From an uncultured Verrucomicrobia subdivision 3 bacterium (GTDB lineage: Bacteria; Verrucomicrobiota; Verrucomicrobiia; Limisphaerales; UBA11358): a DNA stretch of 64,000 nt. Position numbers and translations under genes: made by a program. The stretch is taken from positions 62,001 to 126,000 of the forward strand of contig CAITTG010000052.1 of the NCBI GenBank assembly GCA_903895255.1, given 5' to 3'. The notes below the pieces were generated by a model, which was given only the letters and a program-made list of their open reading frames with translations, did not search any database and was not told where the DNA came from. Of the stretch, positions 7,468 through 15,943 are shown piece by piece (positions within the stretch are counted from its first letter, which is position 1; each line of letters begins with the position of its first letter).

Positions 7468-9837
7468 ATGAAACAAATTTTTATTGGTGGGTGGTTGCTG
7501 ACGGCGTTGGTGCCGCTGGCCACGGCCGAAGCGGCGCGTTGGACGACGGCCTTGGACGACGGCTGGCGTTTCACCACGGCGGCGGTGGCGGACGCGGAGC
7601 AGCCGGCGCATGATGATTCCGCCTGGCGGCAGGTGACGGTGCCGCATGACTGGAGCATTGAGGGACCATTTTCTCCCACGAACCGGACGGGGTGCGCGGG
7701 GGCTTATTTGCCGGCGGGGATTGGGTGGTATCGGAAACATTTCACGGTGCCGGAAAGCTACCAGCAGCGGCGGTATTTCATCCAGTTTGAGGGGGTGATG
7801 GCCAACAGCGATGTCTGGATCAATGGCTTTCATTTAGGACACCGGCCCTCGGGTTATGTGGGGTTTGAATACGAACTGACGGGGCACCTGAATTTGGGCG
7901 GGCGGGACAACGTGGTGACGGTGGAGGCGGACAATTCGCGGCAGCCGGCGTCCCGCTGGTATGCGGGCGCGGGGATTTACCGGCATGTGCGGCTGATTGG
8001 CACGGCCCCGGTGCATCTGGTGGTGAACGGGGTGTTTGTGACCACGCCGGTGGTGACGGCGGACGAGGCGCGCGTGCATTTTGAGACCACGGTGACGAAT
8101 GCGGACCTCGCGCCGGGGGCAATCACGGTGCATACCACGCTGGTGGCCCCGGACGGGCAGGCCGTGGCGGCGATTGACACGACCACAACCATTACGAATG
8201 GCATGGCGGCCAGTGTGTCGCAGATGGTGGATTTCCCGCATCCGCAGCGCTGGGATTTGGACAACCCGCGGCTCTACACCGTGCGGACGGAAGTGCAGCA
8301 GGACGGTAAAACGGTGGATGAGCAGACGACGACGATCGGCTTGCGCGAGGCGAAGTTTGAAGCGGACACGGGGTTCTGGTTGAACGGGAAAAATTTCAAG
8401 CTCAAGGGCGTTTGTTTGCATCAAGATGGCGGGGCGTTTGGGGTGGCGGTGCCGATGTCGGTTTGGGCGGCGCGACTGGCAACGCTGAAGGCGCTGGGGG
8501 TGAATGCGATTCGCACGGCGCATAATCCGCCGGCGCCGGAGTTTTTGGATTTGTGCGACCGGCTGGGTTTCCTGGTGATGGATGAAATGTTTGACTGCTG
8601 GATGGTGGGCAAGAACTCGCTGGATGGGGCGAAGCTGCAGGATTATCACCTGTACTTTGCGGACTGGTCACTGACGGACACGCGGGACATTGTGCGGCGC
8701 GACCGGAATCATCCGAGCATCATCGTTTACAGTGCGGGCAATGAAATTCATGACACGCCGTTTCCGGAGCGCGCCAAGAAAATCCTGGCCAGCCTGGTGG
8801 CGGCGTTCCACGAGAATGATCCCAGCCGGCCGGTGACGCAGGCGTTGTTCCGGCCGAATGTGAGCGGGGATTATCACAATGGCCTGGCGGACCTGCTGGA
8901 TGTGGTGGGGCAGAACTATCGGGAGAACGAGATTCTGGCGGCGCATGAGCAGGTGCCGGCGCGCAAGATTTTGGGGACGGAAAACCGGCACGACCGGCCC
9001 ACCTGGCTGGCGTTGCGGGACCACGCGCCGTATGCGGGGCAGTTTTTGTGGACGGGGATTGATTATCTGGGTGAGACCACCCGGTGGCCGGAGATTGGCC
9101 ACGGGTCCGGTTTGCTGGACCGCACGGGGCTGGTGCGGCCGCTGGCGTATGAACGGCAGAGCTGGTGGAGTGACCGGCCGATGGTCGCGCTCGGGCGCCG
9201 GCTGGGGCCGAATGACGCGATGCCGACGGACCCGGGCTATGGCGGCGCGGAGCGGCACACCCAGGTGGTGTTCGCCGACTGGTCGCCGTCCGCGCCCGGC
9301 GCCGAACCGCAAACCGTGGAGGCGTACAGCAATTGTCAGGACGTGGAATTATTTCTGAATGGGCAGTCACTGGGCAGCCAGCCCCGGCCGGCGGATGCCG
9401 CGCCGCGCGTGTGGCAGGTGCCCTTCGCGGCGGGCACCCTGCGGGCGGTGGCCAAAAACGACGGGGTGATCGTGGCCACGAATGAATTGCGCACGGCCGG
9501 CGCGCCGGCGCGCATTGTCCTCAGCACGGACCGGACCACGCTGACCCCGACGTGGGACGATGTGGTGACCGTGCGTGCCACGGTGGTGGATGACCAGGGC
9601 GTGCGGATTCCCCGGGCGGCGGATGACATTGCTTTCACGGTTGCCGGTCCAGGTGTCGTGGCCGCCACGGACAACGGTGACAATACCGCGCATGACCCGT
9701 TTGCCACGCCGCACCGGCCGGCGTATGGCGGCCAGTGCGTGGCCTTTGTGAAAGCCACGGCAGCGGGCGAGTTGGTCCTGACGGCCACCGCCCCGGGTTT
9801 GAAAGCCGATGCAATTACGATTCAAGCACAACCATGA
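7468..9837 (+). CDS. Secreted GH2 beta-galactosidase/beta-glycosidase
   Basis: 789 aa from the ATG at 7468, chosen because it begins a classic signal peptide (MKQIFIGGWLLTALVPLATAEA). Upstream in-frame codons overlap uxuA and lack family resemblance. Domain order is the GH2 jelly-roll (DVWINGFHLGHRPSGYVGF), an immunoglobulin-like domain, then the TIM barrel with NAIRTAHNPPAPEFLDLCD, acid/base E426 (SAGNEIHD) and probable nucleophile E505 (LGTENRHD). C-terminal beta domains follow from about residue 580, consistent with the DUF4982/GH2 C-terminal type. It likely removes a terminal beta-linked sugar outside the cytoplasm. The stop overlaps the ATG of the next gene (ATGA), indicating translational coupling to the esterase. 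Confidence 0.9.
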   Translation: MKQIFIGGWLLTALVPLATAEAARWTTALDDGWRFTTAAVADAEQPAHDDSAWRQVTVPHDWSIEGPFSPTNRTGCAGAYLPAGIGWYRKHFTVPESYQQRRYFIQFEGVMANSDVWINGFHLGHRPSGYVGFEYELTGHLNLGGRDNVVTVEADNSRQPASRWYAGAGIYRHVRLIGTAPVHLVVNGVFVTTPVVTADEARVHFETTVTNADLAPGAITVHTTLVAPDGQAVAAIDTTTTITNGMAASVSQMVDFPHPQRWDLDNPRLYTVRTEVQQDGKTVDEQTTTIGLREAKFEADTGFWLNGKNFKLKGVCLHQDGGAFGVAVPMSVWAARLATLKALGVNAIRTAHNPPAPEFLDLCDRLGFLVMDEMFDCWMVGKNSLDGAKLQDYHLYFADWSLTDTRDIVRRDRNHPSIIVYSAGNEIHDTPFPERAKKILASLVAAFHENDPSRPVTQALFRPNVSGDYHNGLADLLDVVGQNYRENEILAAHEQVPARKILGTENRHDRPTWLALRDHAPYAGQFLWTGIDYLGETTRWPEIGHGSGLLDRTGLVRPLAYERQSWWSDRPMVALGRRLGPNDAMPTDPGYGGAERHTQVVFADWSPSAPGAEPQTVEAYSNCQDVELFLNGQSLGSQPRPADAAPRVWQVPFAAGTLRAVAKNDGVIVATNELRTAGAPARIVLSTDRTTLTPTWDDVVTVRATVVDDQGVRIPRAADDIAFTVAGPGVVAATDNGDNTAHDPFATPHRPAYGGQCVAFVKATAAGELVLTATAPGLKADAITIQAQP

Positions 9838-10784
9838 CATTCGATTTTTCAATGGGTCGGGGATTACTTTGCACCATGGCGGCCAGCCTGGCTTGCGTTC
9901 TGTCCTCCGGGCCACTGTGCGCCCAGGCGGTCACGCAGCCGGGGGATGGGGCGCTGACGCCGGCGCGGATCCGGCACAAACCGATGATGCCGGCGAATCC
10001 GGCGCTGCCGTCCCTGTTTATTATTGGGGACAGCACCGTGCGCAATGGCGAGGGCAACGGCGGCGGCGGTCAGTGGGGTTGGGGCGAGCCGATTGTGGCG
10101 CTGTTTGACACCAATAAAATCAATGTGGTGAACCGCGCGCTCGGCGGCACCAGCAGCCGCACGTATTACTTGAACCAATGGCCGGCGGTGGCGGCGCTGC
10201 TCAAGCCGGGTGATTTTGTGATCATGCAATTTGGGCACAATGACGGCAGCGCCATCAATGATGCCACGCGCGCGCGGGGCACGATCAAAGGGGTGGGGGA
10301 GGAGACGCAGGAGATTGACAACCTGATCACCAAGCAGCACGAGGTGGTGCATTCCTTTGGCTGGTACGAGCGGGCCATGATCACGGAGGCGCGCGCGCAT
10401 GGAGCCACGCCGATGGTGTGCTCCTTGATTCCCCGCAACACCTGGCGGAATGGCCACGCCGCGCGGAATGCGAGGGATTATGCCGGCTGGGCCGGGCAGG
10501 TGGCGGCGGCCACCCAGGCGCCGTTTTTGGACATCAATGAAATTATCGCGCGCCATTACGACGAAATGGGCCAGGAGAAGGTGAAGGCGCTGTTCATCGC
10601 GGGCGCCGGTCCGCATACGAGTCTCGCCGGGGCGCAGACCAACGCTTTCTGTGTGGTGTCCGCCCTCAAGGCCTTGCCGACGGACCCGCTGGCCCCTTAT
10701 TTTTCCGAAGCCGCCGCGGGGATTCCGCCGGCGGATTTGCGGCCCCTGCCGCCGGTGGTGGGACCCGCGCCGCTGAAGAATTGA
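9834..10784 (+). CDS. SGNH/GDSL esterase, rhamnogalacturonan acetylesterase-like (1 of 3)
   Basis: 316 aa with ATG at 9834 overlapping the GH2 stop; signal peptide about residues 8-32. SGNH blocks are IIGDSTVRNG (block I Ser), GGTSSR (block II/III Gly), MQFGHNDGS (block III Asn) and a C-terminal GPHTS (His). It aligns along its length with the next gene. However, where that paralogue has ADKGTHTTD, this one has AGAGPHTSL, so the Asp that precedes the catalytic His appears to be Gly here. It may be weakened, use another acid, or have a different role. CE12-like deacetylation of pectin side chains is the expected role of intact relatives. Confidence 0.82.
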   Translation: MTFDFSMGRGLLCTMAASLACVLSSGPLCAQAVTQPGDGALTPARIRHKPMMPANPALPSLFIIGDSTVRNGEGNGGGGQWGWGEPIVALFDTNKINVVNRALGGTSSRTYYLNQWPAVAALLKPGDFVIMQFGHNDGSAINDATRARGTIKGVGEETQEIDNLITKQHEVVHSFGWYERAMITEARAHGATPMVCSLIPRNTWRNGHAARNARDYAGWAGQVAAATQAPFLDINEIIARHYDEMGQEKVKALFIAGAGPHTSLAGAQTNAFCVVSALKALPTDPLAPYFSEAAAGIPPADLRPLPPVVGPAPLKN

Positions 10785-10797
10785 TCCGCCTTTTGCC

Positions 10798-11697
10798 ATG
10801 AAACCTTTGCTTGCCAGTCTGCTGCTGTTGGCCACGCTCACGCTCCCATGCCTGGTGCGGGCCGCCGAGGATGAACGGCCGGTGGTGGACGCGTCCAAAG
10901 TGCGCGTGGAGGCTGCCGCCAACCCGGCGCTGCCCACTTTTCACATCGTGGGGGACTCCACCGTGCGCAGCGGCGGGACGGGCGTGGGGTTGTGGGGTTG
11001 GGGCGAGCGGATTGCGCCGTTCTTTGACCCGGCCAAAATCAATGTGGTCAACCACGCCATCGGCGGACGGAGCGCGCGGACGTTTTACACCGAGGGCCGC
11101 TGGGACAAGGTGACCGCCGCGATCAAGCCCGGCGATTATGTGATCATCCAATTTGGGCATAACGATGGCGGGCGGATTGGCGATCCGGCGAACAAGCACC
11201 GGGCGGACGGGCCGGGGCTGGGGGAGGAGACGGTGCCGGACACCAAGGCGGATGGCACGCAGGAACTGGTGCATACTTTTGGCTGGTACATGGCGAAATT
11301 TGTGGATTCCGCGAAGGCCAAGGGTGCGACGGTGATTGTCTGCTCGCCCATTCCGCACAAGCAGCGCTGGGAGAAGGGCCGGGATTTTGCGAACTTCGCC
11401 CAATGGGATCAGGAACTGGCCCAAAAGCACGGCGCGCAATTTTTCGACCTGACTTTGGTGGTGACCGCCGCTTATAAAAAGGCCGGGCCGGAAATCGTGG
11501 CGACCTATTTTGCCGACAAGGGCACGCATACGACGGATACCGGCGCGCAATTGAATGCCGCCTGCGTGGTGGCCGGGCTGAAGAGTTTGCCGGGCAATCC
11601 GCTCGGGCCTTATTTCTCGGAGAAAGGCATGGCGGTGGCACCTTATGTGCCCGCGACGGCGAGTCCCGCCGCGCCTGAACCAACGAAGACGGAGTAA
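10798..11697 (+). CDS. SGNH/GDSL esterase, rhamnogalacturonan acetylesterase-like (2 of 3)
   Basis: 299 aa, signal peptide MKPLLASLLLLATLTLPCLVRA. Contains VGDSTVRSGG (nucleophile Ser), NVVNHAIGGRSART (Gly block), IIQFGHNDGG (Asn block) and FADKGTHTTDTGAQLNA (Asp/His block). This is a complete SGNH catalytic set in the CE12-like arrangement. It starts 13 bp after the previous paralogue and likely sits in the same transcript. Expected to hydrolyse acetyl esters on rhamnogalacturonan or similar acetylated glycans outside the cytoplasm. Confidence 0.87.
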   Translation: MKPLLASLLLLATLTLPCLVRAAEDERPVVDASKVRVEAAANPALPTFHIVGDSTVRSGGTGVGLWGWGERIAPFFDPAKINVVNHAIGGRSARTFYTEGRWDKVTAAIKPGDYVIIQFGHNDGGRIGDPANKHRADGPGLGEETVPDTKADGTQELVHTFGWYMAKFVDSAKAKGATVIVCSPIPHKQRWEKGRDFANFAQWDQELAQKHGAQFFDLTLVVTAAYKKAGPEIVATYFADKGTHTTDTGAQLNAACVVAGLKSLPGNPLGPYFSEKGMAVAPYVPATASPAAPEPTKTE

Positions 11698-11791
11698 GGC
11701 AGTAAAAACGAAATTAACCGCAAGATGAACGCAGATGAAAACGGGCGAGTTCCTCGCGGCCAGAGAAACTAAGATCTGAAAGAAAACCAAT
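11698..11791. other. Short spacer with degenerate GCAGATGAAC repeat
   Basis: The spacer between esterases 2 and 3 includes ACCGCAAGATGAACGCAGATG (about 11717-11737), related to the 10-bp tandem repeat at 5949. No gene. Confidence 0.6.
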
Positions 11792-13027
11792 ATGAAGAAC
11801 TCCTCCTTTTTAAAGACCACCGGGTTGTTCGCGATCCTGCTGGCCGCTGCGCTGGCGGCCCCGGGGCTGACGAGTTATCAATTCAACTTCGGCAGCGACC
11901 CCAAGGCGGATTGGACGCCGGTCGCGCCCGCGAACGTCTATTCATCGGCCGCGGGGTATGGCTTTGAACCCGGCGCGGACTTGTTCCAAAGCGCGGGCGC
12001 GGTGAGCAGCGCCCAGCCGTTTTACTTTTCGGCCAAACTGCCGGAGGGCAATTATCGGGTCACGGTTACCCTGGGCGGCGAGGCGGCCGCCACCACCACC
12101 GTGAAGGCGGAGTTGCGCCGCCTTATGCTGGAAAAAGTTCCGTCGGCACCGGGGGCATCGGTCACGCGCACGTTCATTGTCAATCTGCGCACCCCGCAAA
12201 TTCCGGGCGGCACCCATGTGCATCTAAAACCACGGGAAACCGCGAGCGAGATCTGGGACTGGGATGACAAGCTGACGCTGGAGTTTAATGGCGAGCACCC
12301 GTCGCTGCGCAGTTTGCAAATCGAACCGGCGGCGGTGCCCACGGTGTATGTGATTGGCGATTCCACCGTGTGCGACCAGCCGGCCGAGCCGTGGAACAGT
12401 TGGGGCCAGATGTTGCCGCGCTTTTTCAAGCCGGTGGTGGCGGTGGCGAACCATGCGGAATCCGGCGAAGCCATCAACAGCTCGCTGCATGCCTTGCGCT
12501 TCGCGAAAATCTTCAGCCTCATGAAGCCGGGCGATTATTTATTTGTGCAGTTCGGGCACAACGACCAGAAAAGCAAGGCGACGAACGCGCTCGCCATCTA
12601 TCAGGAGAATTTGAGGCAGGTGGTGGCGACCACGCGCGAAAAGGGCGGCACGCCGGTGCTGGTCACCTCCATGGAACGCAAGGGTGGCCTGGACCATGAC
12701 ACGCTGGCTGGGTATCCCGACGCGGTGCGCGCGGTGGCGAAGGAGGAGAACTGTGCGTTGATTGATTTGAACCAGATGAGCCGGGTGTTTTACCGGGCGC
12801 TGGGCGATAATATCGGCCTGGCTTTCCAGGATGGCACGCACCACAACAACTACGGCAGCTACGAGCTGGCCAAGTGCGTTATTCTGGGAATTCAACAGGA
12901 CAAACTGCCGCTGGCGGCGGATGTCGAGGATGGGTTTACGTTTGATCCCGCGCATCCGGATGACGTGACAACCTTTCACATGGCGGTGAGTCCGAATGCC
13001 TCCGCGTTAAAGCCGTTGGGGAATTGA
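11792..13027 (+). CDS. SGNH/GDSL esterase with N-terminal beta-sandwich, CE12-like (3 of 3)
   Basis: 411 aa, signal peptide about residues 1-25 (FAILLAAALAAPG). Residues about 28-180 (YQFNFGSDPKADWTPV...GNYRVTVTLGGEAAATTT) form a galactose-binding/malectin-like beta-sandwich typical of two-domain rhamnogalacturonan acetylesterases. The catalytic domain follows with YVIGDSTVCDQ, AESGEA, FVQFGHNDQK and QDGTHHNNYG (Asp/His intact). Bacillus YesT/RhgT-type enzymes share this catalytic layout. It is separated from esterase 2 by a 94-bp spacer containing repeat DNA, so co-transcription is likely but less certain. Confidence 0.87.
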   Translation: MKNSSFLKTTGLFAILLAAALAAPGLTSYQFNFGSDPKADWTPVAPANVYSSAAGYGFEPGADLFQSAGAVSSAQPFYFSAKLPEGNYRVTVTLGGEAAATTTVKAELRRLMLEKVPSAPGASVTRTFIVNLRTPQIPGGTHVHLKPRETASEIWDWDDKLTLEFNGEHPSLRSLQIEPAAVPTVYVIGDSTVCDQPAEPWNSWGQMLPRFFKPVVAVANHAESGEAINSSLHALRFAKIFSLMKPGDYLFVQFGHNDQKSKATNALAIYQENLRQVVATTREKGGTPVLVTSMERKGGLDHDTLAGYPDAVRAVAKEENCALIDLNQMSRVFYRALGDNIGLAFQDGTHHNNYGSYELAKCVILGIQQDKLPLAADVEDGFTFDPAHPDDVTTFHMAVSPNASALKPLGN

Positions 13028-13201
13028 AAACTGAGATGCGGGGAGAATAATGCGGCGCCCGGTTGAGACGCCGCTACGGGGGATTGAAGTGAGCCGGCTA
13101 ACCTTGTTTGCTGGGACATCCGGGGGGATTTTATGGGCGGTGGGGGCGGAGGTCATGAGTTTCGGCTTCGCTGGTGGTCGGACGAAAAGCGCCGTCGACG
13201 C

Positions 13202-13383
13202 TAGAGCATTTCCATAAATGCTGTAGCGCAGCGTTGGGAACCCTGCGGGAAGCGGTCTTTTGGGTTTTGGGCTTCGTTTTGGCTCAGGCACAGACCGCAG
13301 TGGGTATGCGCCTTCGCCAAAGCCTCGCCAAAAAACCCAAAATCCCCGCTTCGCAGCGCGACATCATTTCTGTCAATGCTCTA
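13202..13383. repeat. Palindromic repeat element, about 180 bp, type A
   Basis: Outer inverted repeats TAGAGCATT (13202-13210) and AATGCTCTA (13375-13383). Internally TTTTGGGTTTT is complementary to AAAACCCAAAA across the centre, and GCGCAGCG-like arms also pair, so the whole element could fold into one long imperfect hairpin. No transposase is present. It resembles a MITE or REP-like element. Architecture is similar to, but sequence distinct from, the element at 16381-16543. Confidence 0.65.
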
Positions 13384-13452
13384 ACGCTCTGCCGGCGCAG
13401 TCCAAGGCGTTGGCAGGCGGAGGGATGACCGAGTTGAAGAGGGTGGCTTTTT

Positions 13453-13481
13453 AATTAGAAACTCGTCACCTCGTTTCCTAC
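13453..13481. repeat. Dispersed repeat core, copy 3 (partial)
   Basis: Matches the core of the repeats at about 2052-2080 and 6147-6175, with one base difference near the start. Only the core and a little left flank (GGCTTTTTAAT) are conserved, so this is a truncated copy. Confidence 0.75.
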
Positions 13482-13501
13482 GAAAAGGTTGCAGAAATGA
13501 G

Positions 13502-13529
13502 GAGGGCGGACAGGTGACTGTCCGCCCTC
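13502..13529. terminator. Terminator-like hairpin downstream of htpG
   Basis: A perfect 11-bp stem (GAGGGCGGACA / TGTCCGCCCTC) with a 6-base loop, 26 bp beyond the htpG stop. The U-tract is weak on either strand (GTGCTTTTAG on plus), so it may act for both convergent units or as a 3' stabiliser. Confidence 0.55.
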
Positions 13530-13554
13530 GTGCTTTTAGAATGCGTCGTAGTGG

Positions 13555-15408
13555 CTAGGCCTTGGCGGTCAGCACGGTTTCGAGCAATTCATTCAGGCGC
13601 TTGAGCATGGCGCGGGGGTCGTCCAGCAGGCCGGCGGCGACGCGGGCGTTGTCGTAAACCTGCGCGGCGACTTTCTCGGCCAGGGCGGCATCGGTCGCGC
13701 GCATGGCGTTGAGGCGGACAATCACGTTGTTGCGCGGGTTGATTTCCAGGTCGGGCTGGGTGTCGGGAATGACGTCCTTGTCCTTTTGAATGGCCTTGAG
13801 CATGCGCTTCATGCTGGAGGTCATGTGGCGGTCGGATTCGACGACGACGGCGGGGCTGTCCACCAGGCGCTTGGAGGCGCGGACGGTGCCGACGCGGTCG
13901 GCCAGCTTTTCCTTGATCCAGGCGGCGAGCGCGGTGGCATCGGCATCGGACAAGGCGCCTTCGGCGGCGGGCGGGGCATTGATGTCCAGCTCGGCTTTTT
14001 CGGCGGCTTTCAGCGGTTTCTTGTCGAATTCATGGAGGTGTTCCATGACGAATTCATCCCACGGGTCGGACAGGAACAGCACTTCGTAGCCGCGGGATTT
14101 GAAGACCTCGTAATACGGGCTGCTCTCGGCGGTTTCGCGGTTGGCGGCGAGGAGGTAATAAATCTCCTTTTGCTCGGAGCCCATGCGCTTCACGTAATCG
14201 GCCAGGGAGGTGAGCTTGCCTTTTTCGGTGATGGAGGATTCGTAGCGGAGCAGCCGGCCGAGGGCCTCGCGATGGGTGTAGTCGCTGGCGACGCCTTCCT
14301 TCAGGCAGCGGGCGAATTCGGCGTAGAATTTCTCATAGAGCGCGGCGTCTTTCTCGGCGGTTTCTTCGAGAAACTTCAAGAATCGCGTGGTCAGCACCTT
14401 GTTCAGTTTCTGCAGGAGGGCGGAGTCCTGCATGGTTTCGCGGGAGATGTTGAGGGGGAGATCCTCACTATCCACCACGCCGCGCAGGAAGCGGAGCCAT
14501 TCAGGGAACAAGCCCTTGGCGCGGTCCTGAATGAGGACTTTTTTGCAGTACAGATTGACGCCGGGTTCCATGCGGCCCATGCCCATGTTTTCCACGTTGC
14601 GTTGGGGCACGAAGAGAATGGACTGGATGGCCAGGGGGGCGTCGGCATTGAAATGCAGGCGCAGGAGGGGATCTTCGTGATCGTGGCCGACGTACTGGTA
14701 GAACGCGTTGTAATCGGCGTCGGTGATTTCGCTTTTGCTGCGGGCCCAGAGGGCTTGAACGGTGTTGAGATGGGTGCCATTCAGCTCGATGGGGAACTGG
14801 ACGAAGCTGGAATAGCGCTGGAGGATGCGTTTGAGGGTGTTCTCTTCGGTGAAATCCTTGGCGTCGTCCTTGAGCTGAAGGGTGATCTGGGTGCCGCGCG
14901 GGAGGTCGGCGGCGGGTTCGATTTCATAGCCGCCGGCGTTCTCGCTGGTCCAGCGCCAGCCGGTTTCCCCGGGCAGATGGGAGCGGCTGAGGACGGTGAC
15001 CTTGGAGGCGACCATGAAGGCGGAGTAAAAACCGACGCCGAACTGGCCGATGAGATGGGCATCGGGCTTTTTGCTCTCGGCGAGTTGTTTGAGGAAGGCC
15101 TTGGTGCCGGAATGGGCGATGGTGCCCAGGTTTTCCATGAGGTCGGTCTTGGTCATGCCCAGGCCGGTGTCGCTGATGGTGATGGTGCCGGCGGCGGCAT
15201 CGGTTTTGACGGAAATACCTTCTTTAATGTCCGGCTGATAGATGGCGCCACCGGAGCTTTGCAGGAAGCGCAGCTTCTCGCAGGCGTCGGCCGCGTTGCT
15301 GACCAGCTCGCGGACGAAGACTTCACGGTCGGTATAGAGGGAATGGATGACAATATCCAGCAACTGCTGAATCTCGGCTTGAAAATGATGTTTTTCGGTC
15401 GTGCTCAT
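13555..15408 (-). CDS. htpG: Molecular chaperone HtpG (Hsp90)
   Basis: 617 aa, the usual bacterial Hsp90 length. The N-terminal GHKL ATPase region has ELVSNAADACEKLRF, DTGLGMT (ATP lid/N-box) and FGVGFYSAFMVA. The middle domain contains RGVVDSEDLPLNISRE (catalytic Arg loop) and LTTRFLKFLEE. The C-terminal dimerisation domain ends DDPRAMLKRLNELLE. It is a cytosolic ATP-dependent chaperone. The start codon at 15408 gives the standard N-terminus EKHHFQAEIQQLLDIVIHSLY. It stands alone on its strand, unlinked to the flanking carbohydrate genes. Confidence 0.97.
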   Translation of the reverse strand: MSTTEKHHFQAEIQQLLDIVIHSLYTDREVFVRELVSNAADACEKLRFLQSSGGAIYQPDIKEGISVKTDAAAGTITISDTGLGMTKTDLMENLGTIAHSGTKAFLKQLAESKKPDAHLIGQFGVGFYSAFMVASKVTVLSRSHLPGETGWRWTSENAGGYEIEPAADLPRGTQITLQLKDDAKDFTEENTLKRILQRYSSFVQFPIELNGTHLNTVQALWARSKSEITDADYNAFYQYVGHDHEDPLLRLHFNADAPLAIQSILFVPQRNVENMGMGRMEPGVNLYCKKVLIQDRAKGLFPEWLRFLRGVVDSEDLPLNISRETMQDSALLQKLNKVLTTRFLKFLEETAEKDAALYEKFYAEFARCLKEGVASDYTHREALGRLLRYESSITEKGKLTSLADYVKRMGSEQKEIYYLLAANRETAESSPYYEVFKSRGYEVLFLSDPWDEFVMEHLHEFDKKPLKAAEKAELDINAPPAAEGALSDADATALAAWIKEKLADRVGTVRASKRLVDSPAVVVESDRHMTSSMKRMLKAIQKDKDVIPDTQPDLEINPRNNVIVRLNAMRATDAALAEKVAAQVYDNARVAAGLLDDPRAMLKRLNELLETVLTAKA

Positions 15409-15577
15409 AGATGCCCATATTAAACTTAATCCGGGGCGGGGACGTCAAGGGGGATGGCGTGGGGTGAAGTACGCAGGGAGGAGGGGGAAAGCTTCAAATT
15501 TCAAACCTTGCCGAGGCACGCTTCAAACTTCAAAATCCAACCATGGATAAAAAGTGACAGCCGACACTTGCGCTGCG
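15409..15577. other. Spacer with CTTCAAACTTCAAAATCCAA repeat, no gene
   Basis: Holds the htpG upstream region and CTTCAAATTTCAAA/CTTCAAACTTCAAAATCCAA runs (about 15491-15540) that match those at 1766 and 6008. Confidence 0.6.
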
Positions 15578-15608
15578 GCGACAAAGTTCCCAAAATGGGA
15601 ATTATAAT
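15578..15608 (+). promoter_or_regulatory. higBA promoter with internal palindromic operator
   Basis: A -10 hexamer TATAAT (15603-15608) and a weak -35 GCGACA (15578-15583) flank a perfect palindrome TTCCCAAAATGGGAA (15587-15601). An operator between the -35 and -10 boxes fits the known autorepression of higBA-type operons by the HTH antitoxin. Promoter assignment is by inspection only. Confidence 0.55.
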
Positions 15609-15637
15609 TTGACGAAACTTAAACCAGCGGGGATATT

Positions 15638-15931
15638 ATGCGAGTGATCAGTCGCAAGGCGTTGCGGGAGTTTGCCGGGAAGCATCCGCCGGCCAAGACG
15701 CCACTCGACGCGTGGTTTGCGGAAGCCAGCCGGGCCAGCTGGGCCAGCTTCGCCGATGTCAAATCCGCTTACGGCCATGCCGATGTGGTGGCGGGAAACC
15801 GGGTCATTTTTAACATTGGCGGCAACAAATACCGGCTGGTGGTGAAAATCGCGTACCCTTATCAAATGGTTTATGTCCGTTTTGTGGGTACGCATGCGGA
15901 ATACAACCGGATCGACGCCCGCACTATTTAA
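15638..15931 (+). CDS. higB: HigB-like type II toxin (mRNA interferase)
   Basis: 97 aa of the RelE/HigB superfamily (COG4680-like). Visible landmarks are RKALREFAGKHP near the N-terminus, SFADVKSAYGHADVV, NKYRLVVKIAYPYQMVYVRFVGTHAEYNRID at the end with the conserved basic/aromatic strand and terminal His-Tyr. Such toxins cut mRNA at the ribosome. An SD-like GGGGA lies 5-9 bases upstream of the ATG. The toxin gene precedes its antitoxin by 12 bp, the order typical of higBA. Confidence 0.9.
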   Translation: MRVISRKALREFAGKHPPAKTPLDAWFAEASRASWASFADVKSAYGHADVVAGNRVIFNIGGNKYRLVVKIAYPYQMVYVRFVGTHAEYNRIDARTI

Positions 15932-15943
15932 AGATATTGCATC

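Larger units (their letters stand above)
13028..13554. other. Intergenic region with a palindromic element and dispersed repeat core
   Basis: About 530 bp between convergent esterase 3 and htpG. It contains the palindromic element 13202-13383, the third copy of the repeat core (13453-13481) and a terminator-like hairpin (13502-13529). Short frames here are repeat-derived and not called. Confidence 0.7.

Noticed and set aside
13174..13454. Short plus-strand frames in the htpG 3' region
   Set aside because: They lie wholly within palindromic and dispersed repeat DNA.
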